The translations under genes were made by a program, and so were the position numbers. A stretch of 58,655 nt of DNA, taken from assembly GCA_002027195.1 (NCBI GenBank), contig MWJO01000044.1:1-58655 (forward strand). The letters are read 5' to 3'. This stretch comes from Streptomyces sp. GKU 895. Lineage in GTDB: Bacteria > Actinomycetota > Actinomycetes > Streptomycetales > Streptomycetaceae. This document shows, in pieces, positions 32,227 to 41,044 of this stretch. The notes below the pieces were generated by a model. The model searched no databases. It had not been told where the DNA came from and saw nothing but the letters and a program-made list of their open reading frames with translations. Position 1 is the stretch's first letter; each line of letters opens with the position of its first letter.

Positions 32227-33336
32227 ATGAGTGTCGGGACGAGCGGGGCGCCGGCGGCACAGGCCGGTGAGCACGCCGCGCACGCCTGTGACCCCAACGA
32301 TCTGCCCGACGGTCTCGTCGTCGCCGACGAGCAGGGACGCGTGGTCTGCTACAACACCGCCGCCGAACGCATCACCCGGATCCCCGCCGCCGAGGCCCTC
32401 GGCCAGCGGCTGGAGAAGGCCCTGCCCTTAGAGGACCTGGAGGGGCGGCGCTGGTGGCAGCTGACCGACCCCTACGGCGGGCTCGCCATCCGGAACCGGC
32501 AGCCCGAGCGCAACCTGCTGCTCCCCGGCGGCCGCGAGGTCCTCGTCTCCGCGCGCTACGTCCGCGGCACGGCCACCGGACCCGTCGAGCGCGTCGTCGT
32601 CTGCCTGCGCGACACCGAGGCCCGGCGCCGCACCGAGCGCAGTCACGCCGAGCTGATCGCCACCGTGGCCCATGAACTGCGCTCCCCGCTCACCTCCGTC
32701 AAGGGCTTCACCGCGACCCTCCTCGCCAAGTGGGAGCGGTTCACGGACGACCAGAAGCGGCTGATGCTGGAGACCGTCGACGCCGACGCCGACCGGGTCA
32801 CCCGGCTCATCGCCGAGCTGCTGGACATCTCCCGGATCGACTCGGGACGCCTTGAGGTGCGGCGCCAGCCCGTCGACATCGGGGCCGCCGTCGGACGGCA
32901 CATCCAGGCGTACGTCGCCGCAGGGCAGACCGCCGACCGGTTCCTGCTCCGCATCGAGCAGCCGCTGCCCCAGCTCTGGGCCGACCCCGACAAGATCGAC
33001 CAGGTGCTCAGCAACCTGCTGGAAAATGCCGTGCGCCACGGCGAGGGAACCGTCACCATTGACGTCACGCCCGCCGCGTCCCCTCGGGAAGGGGAGGACA
33101 CCGGCACATCGGTCACCGTCAGCGACGAGGGGCCCGGCATCCCGGAGGAATCCATGAACCGCGTCTTCACCCGCTTCTGGCGGGGCAGCAAGCGCGGTGG
33201 CACGGGCCTCGGTCTCTACATCGTCAAGGGCATCGTCGAGGCCCACGGCGGCGCCATCACGGTCGGCCGCGCCCCCGGCGGCGGCGCCGAGTTCCGATTT
33301 ACGTTGCCCGTGGCGGCCCCGGCCTATCTCACCTGA
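32227..33336 (+). CDS. Orphan PAS-containing sensor histidine kinase
   Basis: A 369-residue kinase without transmembrane helices, so a cytoplasmic sensor. A PAS domain (about 22-130: DLPDGLVVADEQGRVVCYNTAAERI) is followed by the dimerisation domain with the phospho-accepting His in TVAHELRSPLTSVKG (about 148). The ATPase domain has N-box LLENAVRHG, G1 SDEGPGIP and G2 GTGLGLYIVKG. No response regulator is encoded nearby, so its partner lies elsewhere. Its position between the rRNA methylase and pheST is conserved in Streptomyces, to my recollection; the signal is unknown. Confidence 0.93.
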   Translation: MSVGTSGAPAAQAGEHAAHACDPNDLPDGLVVADEQGRVVCYNTAAERITRIPAAEALGQRLEKALPLEDLEGRRWWQLTDPYGGLAIRNRQPERNLLLPGGREVLVSARYVRGTATGPVERVVVCLRDTEARRRTERSHAELIATVAHELRSPLTSVKGFTATLLAKWERFTDDQKRLMLETVDADADRVTRLIAELLDISRIDSGRLEVRRQPVDIGAAVGRHIQAYVAAGQTADRFLLRIEQPLPQLWADPDKIDQVLSNLLENAVRHGEGTVTIDVTPAASPREGEDTGTSVTVSDEGPGIPEESMNRVFTRFWRGSKRGGTGLGLYIVKGIVEAHGGAITVGRAPGGGAEFRFTLPVAAPAYLT

Positions 33337-33382
33337 GAGCCGGAGAGCGCCCCACGGGCGCATTCGTATACCTCCACCCCGT

Positions 33383-33388
33383 TAGACT
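33383..33388 (+). promoter_or_regulatory. Possible minus-10 of the pheST promoter
   Basis: TAGACT within the AT-richer stretch ATTCGTATACCTCCACCCCG-TTAGACT is the best minus-10-like sequence in the 139-bp gap before pheS. No good minus-35 is at the right distance. No T-box motif was found in the short leader. Confidence 0.3.
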
Positions 33389-33475
33389 CGGCCTTTGGCA
33401 CCTTTGTGTCCTGCACACGGCTTAGAGCGCCGGTCACGGGGACCATCCGCCAGCCAATCGGAAGCACGGGAAGAG

Positions 33476-34597
33476 ATGTCGGCACCGAATAAGTCGTACG
33501 ACCCTGTCGAGGTCGAGGCATTGAAGCCAGAAGAGATCGAGCGCATGCGGGACGAGGCGCTCGCCGCCTTCGCCGCCGCGGACTCCCTCGACGCGCTCCA
33601 GGAGGCCAAGGTCGCCCACACCGGCGGCACCTCGCCGCTGGCCCTCGCCAACCGCGAGATCGGCGCCCTGCCCCCGCACGCGAAGGCCGCCGCCGGAAAG
33701 CTCGTCGGCCAGGCCCGCGGCGCGGTCAACAAGGCCCTCGCCGGCCGCCAGGCCGAGCTGGAGGCCGAGCGCGACGCCCGCGTGCTGGTCGAGGAGTCGG
33801 TGGACGTCACGCTGCCGTACGACCGCGTACCGGCCGGCGCCCGCCACCCGCTCACCACCCTGTCCGAGCGCATCGAGGACGTCTTCGTGGCCATGGGCTA
33901 CGAGGTCGCCGAGGGCCCGCAGGTCGAGGCGGAGTGGTTCAACTTCGACGCCCTCAACATCGGCCCGGACCACCCGGCCCGCGGCGAGGCCGACACCTTC
34001 TTCGTGCAGGGCCCCGAGGGCGGCACCGAGTCCGGTGTCGTGCTGCGCACCCACACCTCGCCCGTGCAGATCCGCTCGCTGCTGAGCCGTGAGCTCCCGG
34101 TGTACGTGATCTGCCCCGGCGTCGTGTACCGCACCGACGAGCTGGACGCGACCCACACCCCGGTCTTCCGCCAGGTCGAGCTGCTCGCCGTCGACGAGGG
34201 CCTCACCATGGCCGACCTCAAGGGCACCATGGACCACATGGTCCAGGCCCTGTTCGGCGAGGGCATGAAGACCCGGCTGCGGCCGAACTTCTTCCCCTTC
34301 ACCGAGCCGTCCGCCGAGATGGACATGGTGTGCTACGTCTGCCGCGGCGAGTCCGTCGGCAACCCCGACCGCCCCTGCCGCACCTGCTCCTCCGAGGGCT
34401 GGATCGAGCTCGGCGGCTGCGGCATGGTCAACCCCAAGGTCCTGACGGCCTGCGGTGTGGACCCCGAGAAGTACAGCGGATTCGCCTTCGGGTTCGGCAT
34501 CGAACGGATGCTGATGTTCCGCCACAACGTCGAAGACATGCGAGACATGGTCGAGGGTGACGTCCGGTTCACCCGGCCGTTCGGGATGGAGATCTGA
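33476..34597 (+). CDS. pheS: Phenylalanine-tRNA ligase alpha subunit
   Basis: Catalytic subunit of the alpha2beta2 enzyme that charges tRNA-Phe. The 373-residue protein has an N-terminal coiled-coil tRNA arm (about 15-95) and a class II core: HPLTTLSERIEDVFVAMGYE, FNFDALNIGPDHPAR, LLRTHTSPVQIRSL (motif 2 region), GVVYRTDELDATHTPVFRQVE, FFPFTEPSAEMDM and motif 3 GFGIERMLMFR. A Cys-rich CYVCRGESVGNPDRPCRTC segment could bind zinc and occurs in actinobacterial PheS. Start ATG at 33476. It overlaps pheT (TGATG). Confidence 0.97.
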   Translation: MSAPNKSYDPVEVEALKPEEIERMRDEALAAFAAADSLDALQEAKVAHTGGTSPLALANREIGALPPHAKAAAGKLVGQARGAVNKALAGRQAELEAERDARVLVEESVDVTLPYDRVPAGARHPLTTLSERIEDVFVAMGYEVAEGPQVEAEWFNFDALNIGPDHPARGEADTFFVQGPEGGTESGVVLRTHTSPVQIRSLLSRELPVYVICPGVVYRTDELDATHTPVFRQVELLAVDEGLTMADLKGTMDHMVQALFGEGMKTRLRPNFFPFTEPSAEMDMVCYVCRGESVGNPDRPCRTCSSEGWIELGGCGMVNPKVLTACGVDPEKYSGFAFGFGIERMLMFRHNVEDMRDMVEGDVRFTRPFGMEI

Positions 34598-37107
34598 TGC
34601 GGGTCCCGCTTTCTTGGCTGCGGGAGTACGTCGACCTGCCGGCGACCGAAACCGGCCGTGACGTCCAGGCCAAGCTCATTTCGGCAGGCCTCGAGGTGGA
34701 GACCGTCGAGCAGCTCGGCGACGGCCTCAAGGGCCCCCTGGTCGTCGGCCAGGTGCTGACCATCGAGGAGCTGGAGGGCTTCAAGAAGCCCATCCGGTTC
34801 TGCACGGTCGACGTCGGCACCGCCAACGGAACCGGCGAGCCCCAGGAGATCGTCTGCGGCGCCCGCAACTTCGCCGTCGGCGACAAGGTCGTCGTCGTGC
34901 TCCCCGGCGCCGAACTGCCCGGCGGCTTCGCCATCTCCGCCCGCAAGACCTACGGCAAGACGTCCCACGGCATGATCTGCTCCAGCGACGAGCTGGGCAT
35001 GGGCGACGACGGCACCAAGGGCATCATCGTGCTGCCGCCGGAGACCGAGGTCGGCAAGGACGCCATCGAGCTCCTGGAGCTGGTCGACGAGGTCCTGGAC
35101 ATCGCCGTCACCGCCAACCGCGGCGACTGCCTGTCCATCCGCGGCGTCGCCCGGGAGACCGCCATCGCCTACGGCCTGCCGCTGCGCGACCCGGCCCTCC
35201 TCGACGTCCCGGGCCCCAACGCCTACGGCTACCCGGTCCAGGTCTCCGAGCCCTTCGGCTGCGACCGCTTCACGGCCCGTACGGTGAGCGGCCTCAGCCC
35301 CGAGGCCCGCTCCCCGATCTGGCTCAAGCGCCGCCTCCAGAAGGTCGGCATGCGCCCGATCTCGCTCGCCGTCGACATCACCAACTACGTGATGATGGAG
35401 CTCGGCCAGCCGCTGCACGCCTACGACCGCGGGCTGGTCCAGGGCACCATCGGCGTCCGCCGGGCCGCCGAGGGCGAGGAGATCGTCACCCTCGACGGTG
35501 CCAAGCGGAAGCTGCACTCCGAGGACCTCGTCATCACCGACGACCGCGGCCCGATCGGCCTCGCGGGTGTCATGGGCGGCGCCAACACGGAGATCGCGGA
35601 CCACGAGGAGGGCGAGGGCACGACCGACGTCGTCATCGAAGCCGCGCACTTCGACGCGGTGTCGATCGCCCGCACGGCCCGTCGCCACAAGCTGTCCTCC
35701 GAGGCGTCCCGGCGCTTCGAACGCGGTGTCGACCCCGCGGCCGCCGCCGCTGCCGCGCAGCGCACGGTCGACCTCCTCGTCCTCCTCGCCGGCGGCACCG
35801 CCGACGCCGGGGTCACCGAGGTCGTCGCGCCGTCCGCGCCGCACACCATCACCATGCCGGCCGACCACCCCGACAGGGTGGCGGGTGTGGAGTACGGCCG
35901 CGAGACCGTCGTACGCCGTCTCCAGGAGGTCGGCTGTGACGTGTACGGGCAGGACGAGCTGATCGTCACCGTGCCGTCCTGGCGTCCCGACCTCACCGAG
36001 GTCAACGACCTCGCCGAGGAGGTCATCCGCCTGGAGGGGTACGAGAACCTGCCCTCCACGCTGCCCAAGCCCCCGTCCGGCCGCGGCCTGACCCACCGGC
36101 AGCGCCTGCACCGCCGGGTCGGCCGGGCGCTGGCCGGTGCCGGGTACGTCGAGGCGCCCAACTACCCCTTCATCGGCGAGCAGGTCTTCGACCAGCTCCT
36201 CCTGGAGGCCGACGACCCGGCTCGCCGTGTCGTGAAGCTGACCAACCCGCTCAACGACGAGGAGCCCGCGCTCCGTACGACGCTGCTGCCGGGGCTGCTC
36301 GGCGCGCTGCGGCGCAACGACGGCCGCGGCTCGCACGACCTGGCCCTCTTCGAGACGGGCCTGGTGTTCCTGCCGCGCGCCGAGCAGAAGATCGCCGCCG
36401 CGCTGCCGGTGGACCGGCGTCCCACCGACGAGGAGATCGCCGAGCTGAACGCCGCGCTGCCCGAGCAGCCGCGCCATGTCGCCGCGGTCCTCGCCGGGGC
36501 GCGCGAGCAGGCCGGCTGGTGGGGCAAGGGCCGTCCGGCCGACTGGGCCGACGCCATCGAGGCGGCGCGGGCGGTCGCCCGTGAGGCCGGGGTCGAGCTG
36601 ATCGTCCGTGGCGGTCAGTACGGACCGTGGCATCCGGGCCGGTGCGCCGAGCTCGTGGTCGTGGCGGAGGGCGCCGAGAAGGTCGTCGGTCACGCCGGTG
36701 AGCTGCACCCGCGCGTGGTGAAGGCCTTCGGCCTGCCCGCCCGTACCTGCGCGATGGAGCTGGACCTGGACGCGCTGGAGGCCGTCGGCGACGACACGCC
36801 CCAGGCGCCGGCCATCTCCACGTTCCCGGTGGCGACGCAGGACGTGGCGCTGGTCGTGGACCGCTTCGTCCCGCACGCGGACGTCGAGGCGGCGCTGCGC
36901 GAGGGCGCGGGTGAACTGCTGGAGGGCATCCGGCTGTTCGACGTCTACGAGAACGCCGAGCAGCTGGGCGACGGCAAGAAGTCGCTGGCCTATGCGCTGC
37001 GGTTCCGGGCCGGTGACCGGACGCTGACCGTGGACGAGGCCTCGGCCGCGCGGGATGCCGCGGTCGCCCTGGCGGGGGAGCGGACCGGAGCCGTCCTGCG
37101 CGGTTGA
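34597..37107 (+). CDS. pheT: Phenylalanine-tRNA ligase beta subunit
   Basis: Structural and editing subunit, 836 residues. It starts MRVPLSWLREYVDLP, then an EMAP/OB tRNA-binding domain (about 40-150: ICGARNFAVGDKVVVVLPGA). The B3/B4 editing domain follows (about 215-385), then B5 (about 415-485: IRLEGYENLPSTLP), the catalytic-like core (VEAPNYPFIGEQVFDQL, LTNPLNDEEPALRTTLLPGLL) and the C-terminal anticodon-binding FDX-ACB fold (about 740-836: STFPVATQDVALVVD, RLFDVYENAEQLGDGKKSLAYALRF). Translationally coupled to pheS. Intact. Confidence 0.97.
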   Translation: MRVPLSWLREYVDLPATETGRDVQAKLISAGLEVETVEQLGDGLKGPLVVGQVLTIEELEGFKKPIRFCTVDVGTANGTGEPQEIVCGARNFAVGDKVVVVLPGAELPGGFAISARKTYGKTSHGMICSSDELGMGDDGTKGIIVLPPETEVGKDAIELLELVDEVLDIAVTANRGDCLSIRGVARETAIAYGLPLRDPALLDVPGPNAYGYPVQVSEPFGCDRFTARTVSGLSPEARSPIWLKRRLQKVGMRPISLAVDITNYVMMELGQPLHAYDRGLVQGTIGVRRAAEGEEIVTLDGAKRKLHSEDLVITDDRGPIGLAGVMGGANTEIADHEEGEGTTDVVIEAAHFDAVSIARTARRHKLSSEASRRFERGVDPAAAAAAAQRTVDLLVLLAGGTADAGVTEVVAPSAPHTITMPADHPDRVAGVEYGRETVVRRLQEVGCDVYGQDELIVTVPSWRPDLTEVNDLAEEVIRLEGYENLPSTLPKPPSGRGLTHRQRLHRRVGRALAGAGYVEAPNYPFIGEQVFDQLLLEADDPARRVVKLTNPLNDEEPALRTTLLPGLLGALRRNDGRGSHDLALFETGLVFLPRAEQKIAAALPVDRRPTDEEIAELNAALPEQPRHVAAVLAGAREQAGWWGKGRPADWADAIEAARAVAREAGVELIVRGGQYGPWHPGRCAELVVVAEGAEKVVGHAGELHPRVVKAFGLPARTCAMELDLDALEAVGDDTPQAPAISTFPVATQDVALVVDRFVPHADVEAALREGAGELLEGIRLFDVYENAEQLGDGKKSLAYALRFRAGDRTLTVDEASAARDAAVALAGERTGAVLRG

Positions 37108-37119
37108 GGAATCCGTCAC

Positions 37120-37213
37120 CTCACTCGTTTGAGTGAGAACTCCCAGTGATCTGGTCCATCCGGGCCATGGCTCGACAGAATCGGACCGGCCTTTCGGGGT
37201 CGGTCCGATTCTG
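37120..37213 (+). terminator. Two hairpins after pheT
   Basis: The first is CTCACTC-gttt-GAGTGAG (37120-37137), 12 nt past the pheT stop. The second is a perfect 13-bp stem, CAGAATCGGACCG and CGGTCCGATTCTG (37176-37188 and 37201-37213), with a 12-nt loop. Neither has a T run. Together they should end the pheST transcript. Confidence 0.75.
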
Positions 37214-37243
37214 CTGTCTGGGCCTATATGGGGGGCCATCGGC

Positions 37244-38299
37244 ATGATCCGTATCAGGGGTCGGGTTCCCCGCAAGGTGCTCGCGCTGGGGCTGCCCACC
37301 GCGTGGGGTGCCGTGGCGATCTCGTACAAGATGGCCTGCCCGCTCGCCCAGCAGACCGGGTTCGAGGCGCGGCTCGCCACGAGTGCCGTCTTCTTCGCCG
37401 TCGGCACCGGGCTGATACTCCACGTCCGCAAGGCGCTGCTGCGTGAGCTGCGGCAGATCAGGCAGGTCGCCGGGGCCGCGCAGAGCGCGCTGCTGCGACC
37501 CCTGCCCCCGCGGATCGACGGGTTGACCGTCGCCGCCGCCCAGTTGTCCGCGGACCGCGGGGCGTCCGTCGTGGCGATCTCTACGAGGTCATCGCCACCG
37601 AGCACGGGGTGCGCGCGGTCATGGGAGATGTGCGGGGCCACGGGCTCACGGCCATCGGCACGGCCGCCGCCGTCCTGGGCAGCTTCCGCGAGGCGGTGCA
37701 CGACGAGGCCGAACTCGGCTGTGTCCTACGGCGGCTGGAGCGGGCACACGCCCGGCACCTGCGCGAGCGGGCCCGGGCCGAGCACCCGTCCAGCGGGGCG
37801 GAGCCGGAGCATCCGGTCGCCGAGGAGTTCGTCACCGTACTGCTCCTGGAGATCCGTCAGGACGGCGCGCTGTACGCGCTGAACTGCGGTCACCCGTGGC
37901 CGTATCTCCTCAGCGGCCCCCAGGTGGCCCCCCTCGACCCGAGCGGATCCCCTCCCTCCGCTCGGGCCGTTCCCGCTCCCGCCCCACCTCCCGGCGATGC
38001 CCTGCGGCCACCTCCTTCCGGGCGAGACCCTGGTCCTCCACACGGACGGAGCCGAGGACGCGAGGGACGCACATGGCCGGTTCTTCTCCTTGCCGAGCGA
38101 GCTGGAGAAGGCTGCGGATCAGTCCCCCCGGTCACTACTGGGCTCGGTCTTCACGGCACTCCTGCGGCACTCGGGAACACCGAAGGACGACGTCGCCTTA
38201 CTGGTACTTCGCAACGACCGCCAGCTGAAACGCCCTTTGGGGGCGCGGGGAACTGCGCGACCAGCCACATCGCACCCGCAGCCGACAACGCACCTCTAG
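37244..38299 (+). pseudogene. PP2C/SpoIIE-type serine phosphatase with membrane segment (two frameshifts)
   Basis: The N-terminus has two hydrophobic segments (VLALGLPTAWGAVAISY and LATSAVFFAVGTGLILHV), then LRQIRQVAGAAQSALLRPLPPRIDGLTVAAAQ, the usual entry to SpoIIE domains. The core continues in a second frame (VIATEHG, RAVMGDVRGHGLTAIGTAAAVLGSF, LNCGHPWPYLL) after a break near 37570, and in a third (GHLLPGETLVLHTDGAEDARD, DDVALLVLRND) after a break near 37940. Metal-binding Asp residues (DVRGHG, TDGAEDAR) are present. Family members dephosphorylate anti-anti-sigma factors. Likely one intact protein of about 350 residues if the indels are errors. The 3' end runs into a common intergenic repeat. 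Confidence 0.8.
38231..38280. repeat. Streptomyces intergenic repeat at the 3' end of the phosphatase gene
   Basis: The words CGCCCTTTGGGGGCGCGGGG and AACTGCGCGACCAGCCAC are part of a dispersed element that recurs between genes in many Streptomyces genomes. The last codons of the phosphatase frame (RPLGARGTARPATSHP) are encoded by it. The following 300 bases up to 38584 hold no gene that can be supported. Confidence 0.7.
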
Positions 38300-38521
38300 C
38301 GCAACGGCGTCCAGTCACCCGGCGTTGGCCAGCGCAGCGCACCGGCAGCCGTCCGCCCCGCCACGGAGTGTCGGGCAGGCAGCTGGGCGGACGGCGCGGA
38401 ATCGGGCCGCCGCACTGTACGAGGGGGAGCCGGCGGCGGCCGGCCTCTTGCGAGGCATTTCAGTCAACCGGTTGGAAACTCTCCGCGACAGTGCGCGCAC
38501 GCTGCGGATTCGAGCACTCCG

Positions 38522-38538
38522 TTCACACCCCGTGTGAA
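38522..38538. promoter_or_regulatory. Perfect 7-3-7 palindrome upstream of the TPR regulator
   Basis: TTCACAC-CCC-GTGTGAA lies 47 bp before the ATG at 38585. A minus-10-like TACTCT follows at 38550-38555. The position suits an operator or activator site for the regulator gene; the binding protein is unknown. Confidence 0.6.
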
Positions 38539-38584
38539 GACGCACCCACTACTCTGACGGCACCGAGCCACCCGGGGGGCATAT

Positions 38585-39925
38585 ATGCAGCCCAATACTC
38601 TGCTCGACGCGATCCTGGACGAGGCGGGGATCTCGCACGCGGGGTTGGCCGCACACGTGAACCAGGCGGGACGGGCGCGCGGGCTCGCGCTCCGGTACGA
38701 ACACACCGCCGTGGCACGCTGGTTGAAGGGGCAGCGGCCCCGCGGCCAGGTGCCGGACCTGATCTGCGAGGTGCTCGCCGGCCGGCTGCACCGCACGGTC
38801 ACGCTCGACGACATCGGCCTCGGCGTCCCCGGCGAGCCCGCCACCCCGCACACCACCTCGCTGTCCGGGTTCGTGGAGCGGGCCACCGCCCTGTGGCGCT
38901 CCGACGAGCAGCAGCGCCCGCACATCCTGGGCGCCCCCGCGGTCACCGGCACACCGGCCGTGATGCCGGTGTGGGAGTGGGAGAACCCGCCCGAGGACGT
39001 CGACGTGTCGCGTGGTGGCCGGCATCGGGTGACCCCCGGCGACCTGGAGATGCTGCGGGCCGCCCGGACGCACTACGAGCAGATGTACCGCAAGGCCGGC
39101 GGCATAGCGACCCGTACCAGGATCGTCGGGTTCCTGAACGCCGAGGCGGCGCCGTTACTGCGCGGCAGCTACACCGACGCCACCGGCCGCCAACTGCACC
39201 GGGCCACCGGCGGGTTGGTGGCGATCGCGGGGATCTGCGCGTACGACTCCGACGCGCACGGACTCGCGCAGCGCTACTTCCACCAGGCGCTGCGGCTGGC
39301 GAAGGCCAGCGGGGACCGGGGACTCGGCGCCTACATCATCGCGCTGCTCGTCAACCAGGCGCTGTTCATGCGCGAGCACCGGCAGGCCGTCGCCTTCGCG
39401 GAGGCCGCGCTGCGCGCCGCCGGCAAGCACATCACCCCCGCCCTCGCCTCCGACCTGTACGCGATGCAGGCGAAGGCGTACGCACACCTCGGTGACGGTA
39501 CGAGCGCACTGTCCTGCATCCGGCGTGCCGAGCAGGCCGCCGAACGCATCCGGCGCGGATACGAACCCGACGAAACGGGCTATGTCCAGCCGGGGCTGGT
39601 CAACGTCCAGGTGGCGGAGGCACTGCTCAGTCTCGGCGAACTGGTGGCCGCGGGCGAGCATGCCGCGGCGGCCGTGGACAACCCGGCCCACGACCGCGGC
39701 CGGGTGCACCGGCTGGCGATGCTCAGCACGATCGAGCTGCGCCGGGGCAACGCCGACAAGGCGGTGGCCACCGCGGTGCAGATGGCCGAGCAGGCCCGCG
39801 GGATGGAGTCGCAGCGACTGCGCGACAGACTCCGGGCGGTGCGCGAACACCTGGTCCGCAGCGGCTGCGCGGGCACGTCCGAGGCGGCCGAACTCATCGA
39901 CGGAGCACTGCGCGTACCGCTGTAG
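38585..39925 (+). CDS. TPR-containing regulator, Nsd-like family
   Basis: A 446-residue protein. The first 90 residues are helical and resemble a degenerate helix-turn-helix: LLDAILDEAGISHAGLAAHVNQAGR, then HTAVARWLKGQRPRGQVPDLI. From about 150 on, helical TPR-type repeats follow (DAHGLAQRYFHQALRLAKASGD, HRQAVAFAEAALRAAGKHITP, GDGTSALSCIRRAEQAAERI, ELVAAGEHAAAAVDNPAHDRG). This layout matches the Streptomyces NsdA/NsdB-like proteins that affect antibiotic production and sporulation; which member this is cannot be told. A palindrome precedes it. Confidence 0.75.
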   Translation: MQPNTLLDAILDEAGISHAGLAAHVNQAGRARGLALRYEHTAVARWLKGQRPRGQVPDLICEVLAGRLHRTVTLDDIGLGVPGEPATPHTTSLSGFVERATALWRSDEQQRPHILGAPAVTGTPAVMPVWEWENPPEDVDVSRGGRHRVTPGDLEMLRAARTHYEQMYRKAGGIATRTRIVGFLNAEAAPLLRGSYTDATGRQLHRATGGLVAIAGICAYDSDAHGLAQRYFHQALRLAKASGDRGLGAYIIALLVNQALFMREHRQAVAFAEAALRAAGKHITPALASDLYAMQAKAYAHLGDGTSALSCIRRAEQAAERIRRGYEPDETGYVQPGLVNVQVAEALLSLGELVAAGEHAAAAVDNPAHDRGRVHRLAMLSTIELRRGNADKAVATAVQMAEQARGMESQRLRDRLRAVREHLVRSGCAGTSEAAELIDGALRVPL

Positions 39926-39999
39926 GCGGGTTCCCGAACGCGGACAGCCACAGTCCCTGCTGCGATATTGCCACTTACTCGACGGAAGGTGGCAGAACC

Positions 40000-40545
40000 G
40001 TGCAGTGGACGAAACAGTACGAACAAACTGTGTATGCAAACCGCTGGTTCACCGTCAATCTGGCAGACGTGGAACTGCCGGACGGGCGGCACCTGGATCA
40101 CTTTCTGATACGGCTGCGGCCCGTCGCCGTGGCCACGGTGGTGAACGAGGCCAACGAGGTCCTGCTCCTGTGGCGCCACCGCTTCATCACCGACAGCTGG
40201 GGGTGGGAACTGGCCGCGGGCGTCGTCGAGGACGGTGAGGACGTCGCGAGCGCGGCCGCCAGGGAACTCGAGGAAGAGACCGGCTGGCGGCCGGGCCCGC
40301 TGCACCACCTCATGAGCGTGGAACCGTCCAACGGGCTCACCGACGCCCGGCACCACATCTACTGGGCCGACGAGGGCGAGTACGTCGGACACCCCGTGGA
40401 CGACTTCGAGTCGGACCGTCGGGAATGGGTGCCCCTCAAGCTCGTCCCCGACATGGTCGCCCGCGGCGAGGTCCCGGCCGCCAACATGGCGGCCGCGCTC
40501 CTGCTGCTGCACCATCTCAGGCTCGGGCAGGACGTCTTGCCCTGA
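40000..40545 (+). CDS. NUDIX hydrolase
   Basis: A 181-residue pyrophosphohydrolase. The NUDIX box is complete: GVVEDGEDVASAAARELEEETGW, with the metal-binding RELEEE. The preceding strands (HFLIRLRPVAVATVVNEANEVLLLWRHR, DSWGWELAAG) resemble the ADP-ribose/nucleotide-sugar pyrophosphatase subfamily. Substrate unknown. GTG start at 40000 after GGAAGG. It starts 74 bp after the TPR regulator on the same strand, so they may be co-transcribed. Confidence 0.9.
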   Translation: MQWTKQYEQTVYANRWFTVNLADVELPDGRHLDHFLIRLRPVAVATVVNEANEVLLLWRHRFITDSWGWELAAGVVEDGEDVASAAARELEEETGWRPGPLHHLMSVEPSNGLTDARHHIYWADEGEYVGHPVDDFESDRREWVPLKLVPDMVARGEVPAANMAAALLLLHHLRLGQDVLP

Positions 40546-40563
40546 TCCCCACCACGTCCCGGG

Positions 40564-40845
40564 CTAGTGCCCGAGGGCCTGCCAGACCGCGACGACGAGC
40601 GCGCCCACGGCCGTGACGGCCGCGACCGCGGGCAGCGGCCAACGGGCGTGCTCCAGCGCGACGATCCGTGCGCTCAGGTCGTCGACTTCCTTGTCCGTCT
40701 CCTCCGTGCGATGACTGAGCAGTGCGAGCCCTCCCTCGACACGCGCGTACGCGACATCGAGGCGGCGGCGTAACTCTGCGAGTTCTCCATGGACCACGGG
40801 ATGCTCCGGGTCGGCGGTCACTTTTCCGCTCCTTTCCGTAGTCAT
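40564..40845 (-). CDS. Small tail-anchored coiled-coil protein, unknown function
   Basis: 93 residues. A charged coiled-coil region (about 18-66: HGELAELRRRLDVAYARVEG, EETDKEVDDLSARIVALEHAR) is followed by one C-terminal transmembrane helix (LPAVAAVTAVGALVVAVWQAL). The ATG at 40845 is preceded by AAGGGA. Some phage holin-associated proteins look like this, but no other phage gene is nearby, so no function is proposed. Convergent with the NUDIX gene. Confidence 0.7.
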   Translation of the reverse strand: MTTERSGKVTADPEHPVVHGELAELRRRLDVAYARVEGGLALLSHRTEETDKEVDDLSARIVALEHARWPLPAVAAVTAVGALVVAVWQALGH

Positions 40846-41044
40846 CACATCCCTTGCATGCGCATGAAGAGTCAACCCCCCTGGTGGGCGCGTGGGGAGC
40901 GTGTGCGACGGGCATATGCGTGCCCGGTGCGCACACGGTGTGTGAATACGGCGGGCCCGGCGCTCCGAAGAGTGCCGGGCCCGTGTTCGTCGCACTGTGT
41001 AATCGGCACCCTGAAACGGGCACTGTGCAACCTGCCGGGATCTG

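Noticed and set aside
34333..37701. Open frame of 1122 codons on the minus strand opposite pheS/pheT
   Set aside because: It is an antisense shadow of pheT in GC-rich DNA. The protein has no recognisable domain and a composition dominated by Gly, Asp, Val and Arg, while the + strand encodes a complete PheT.
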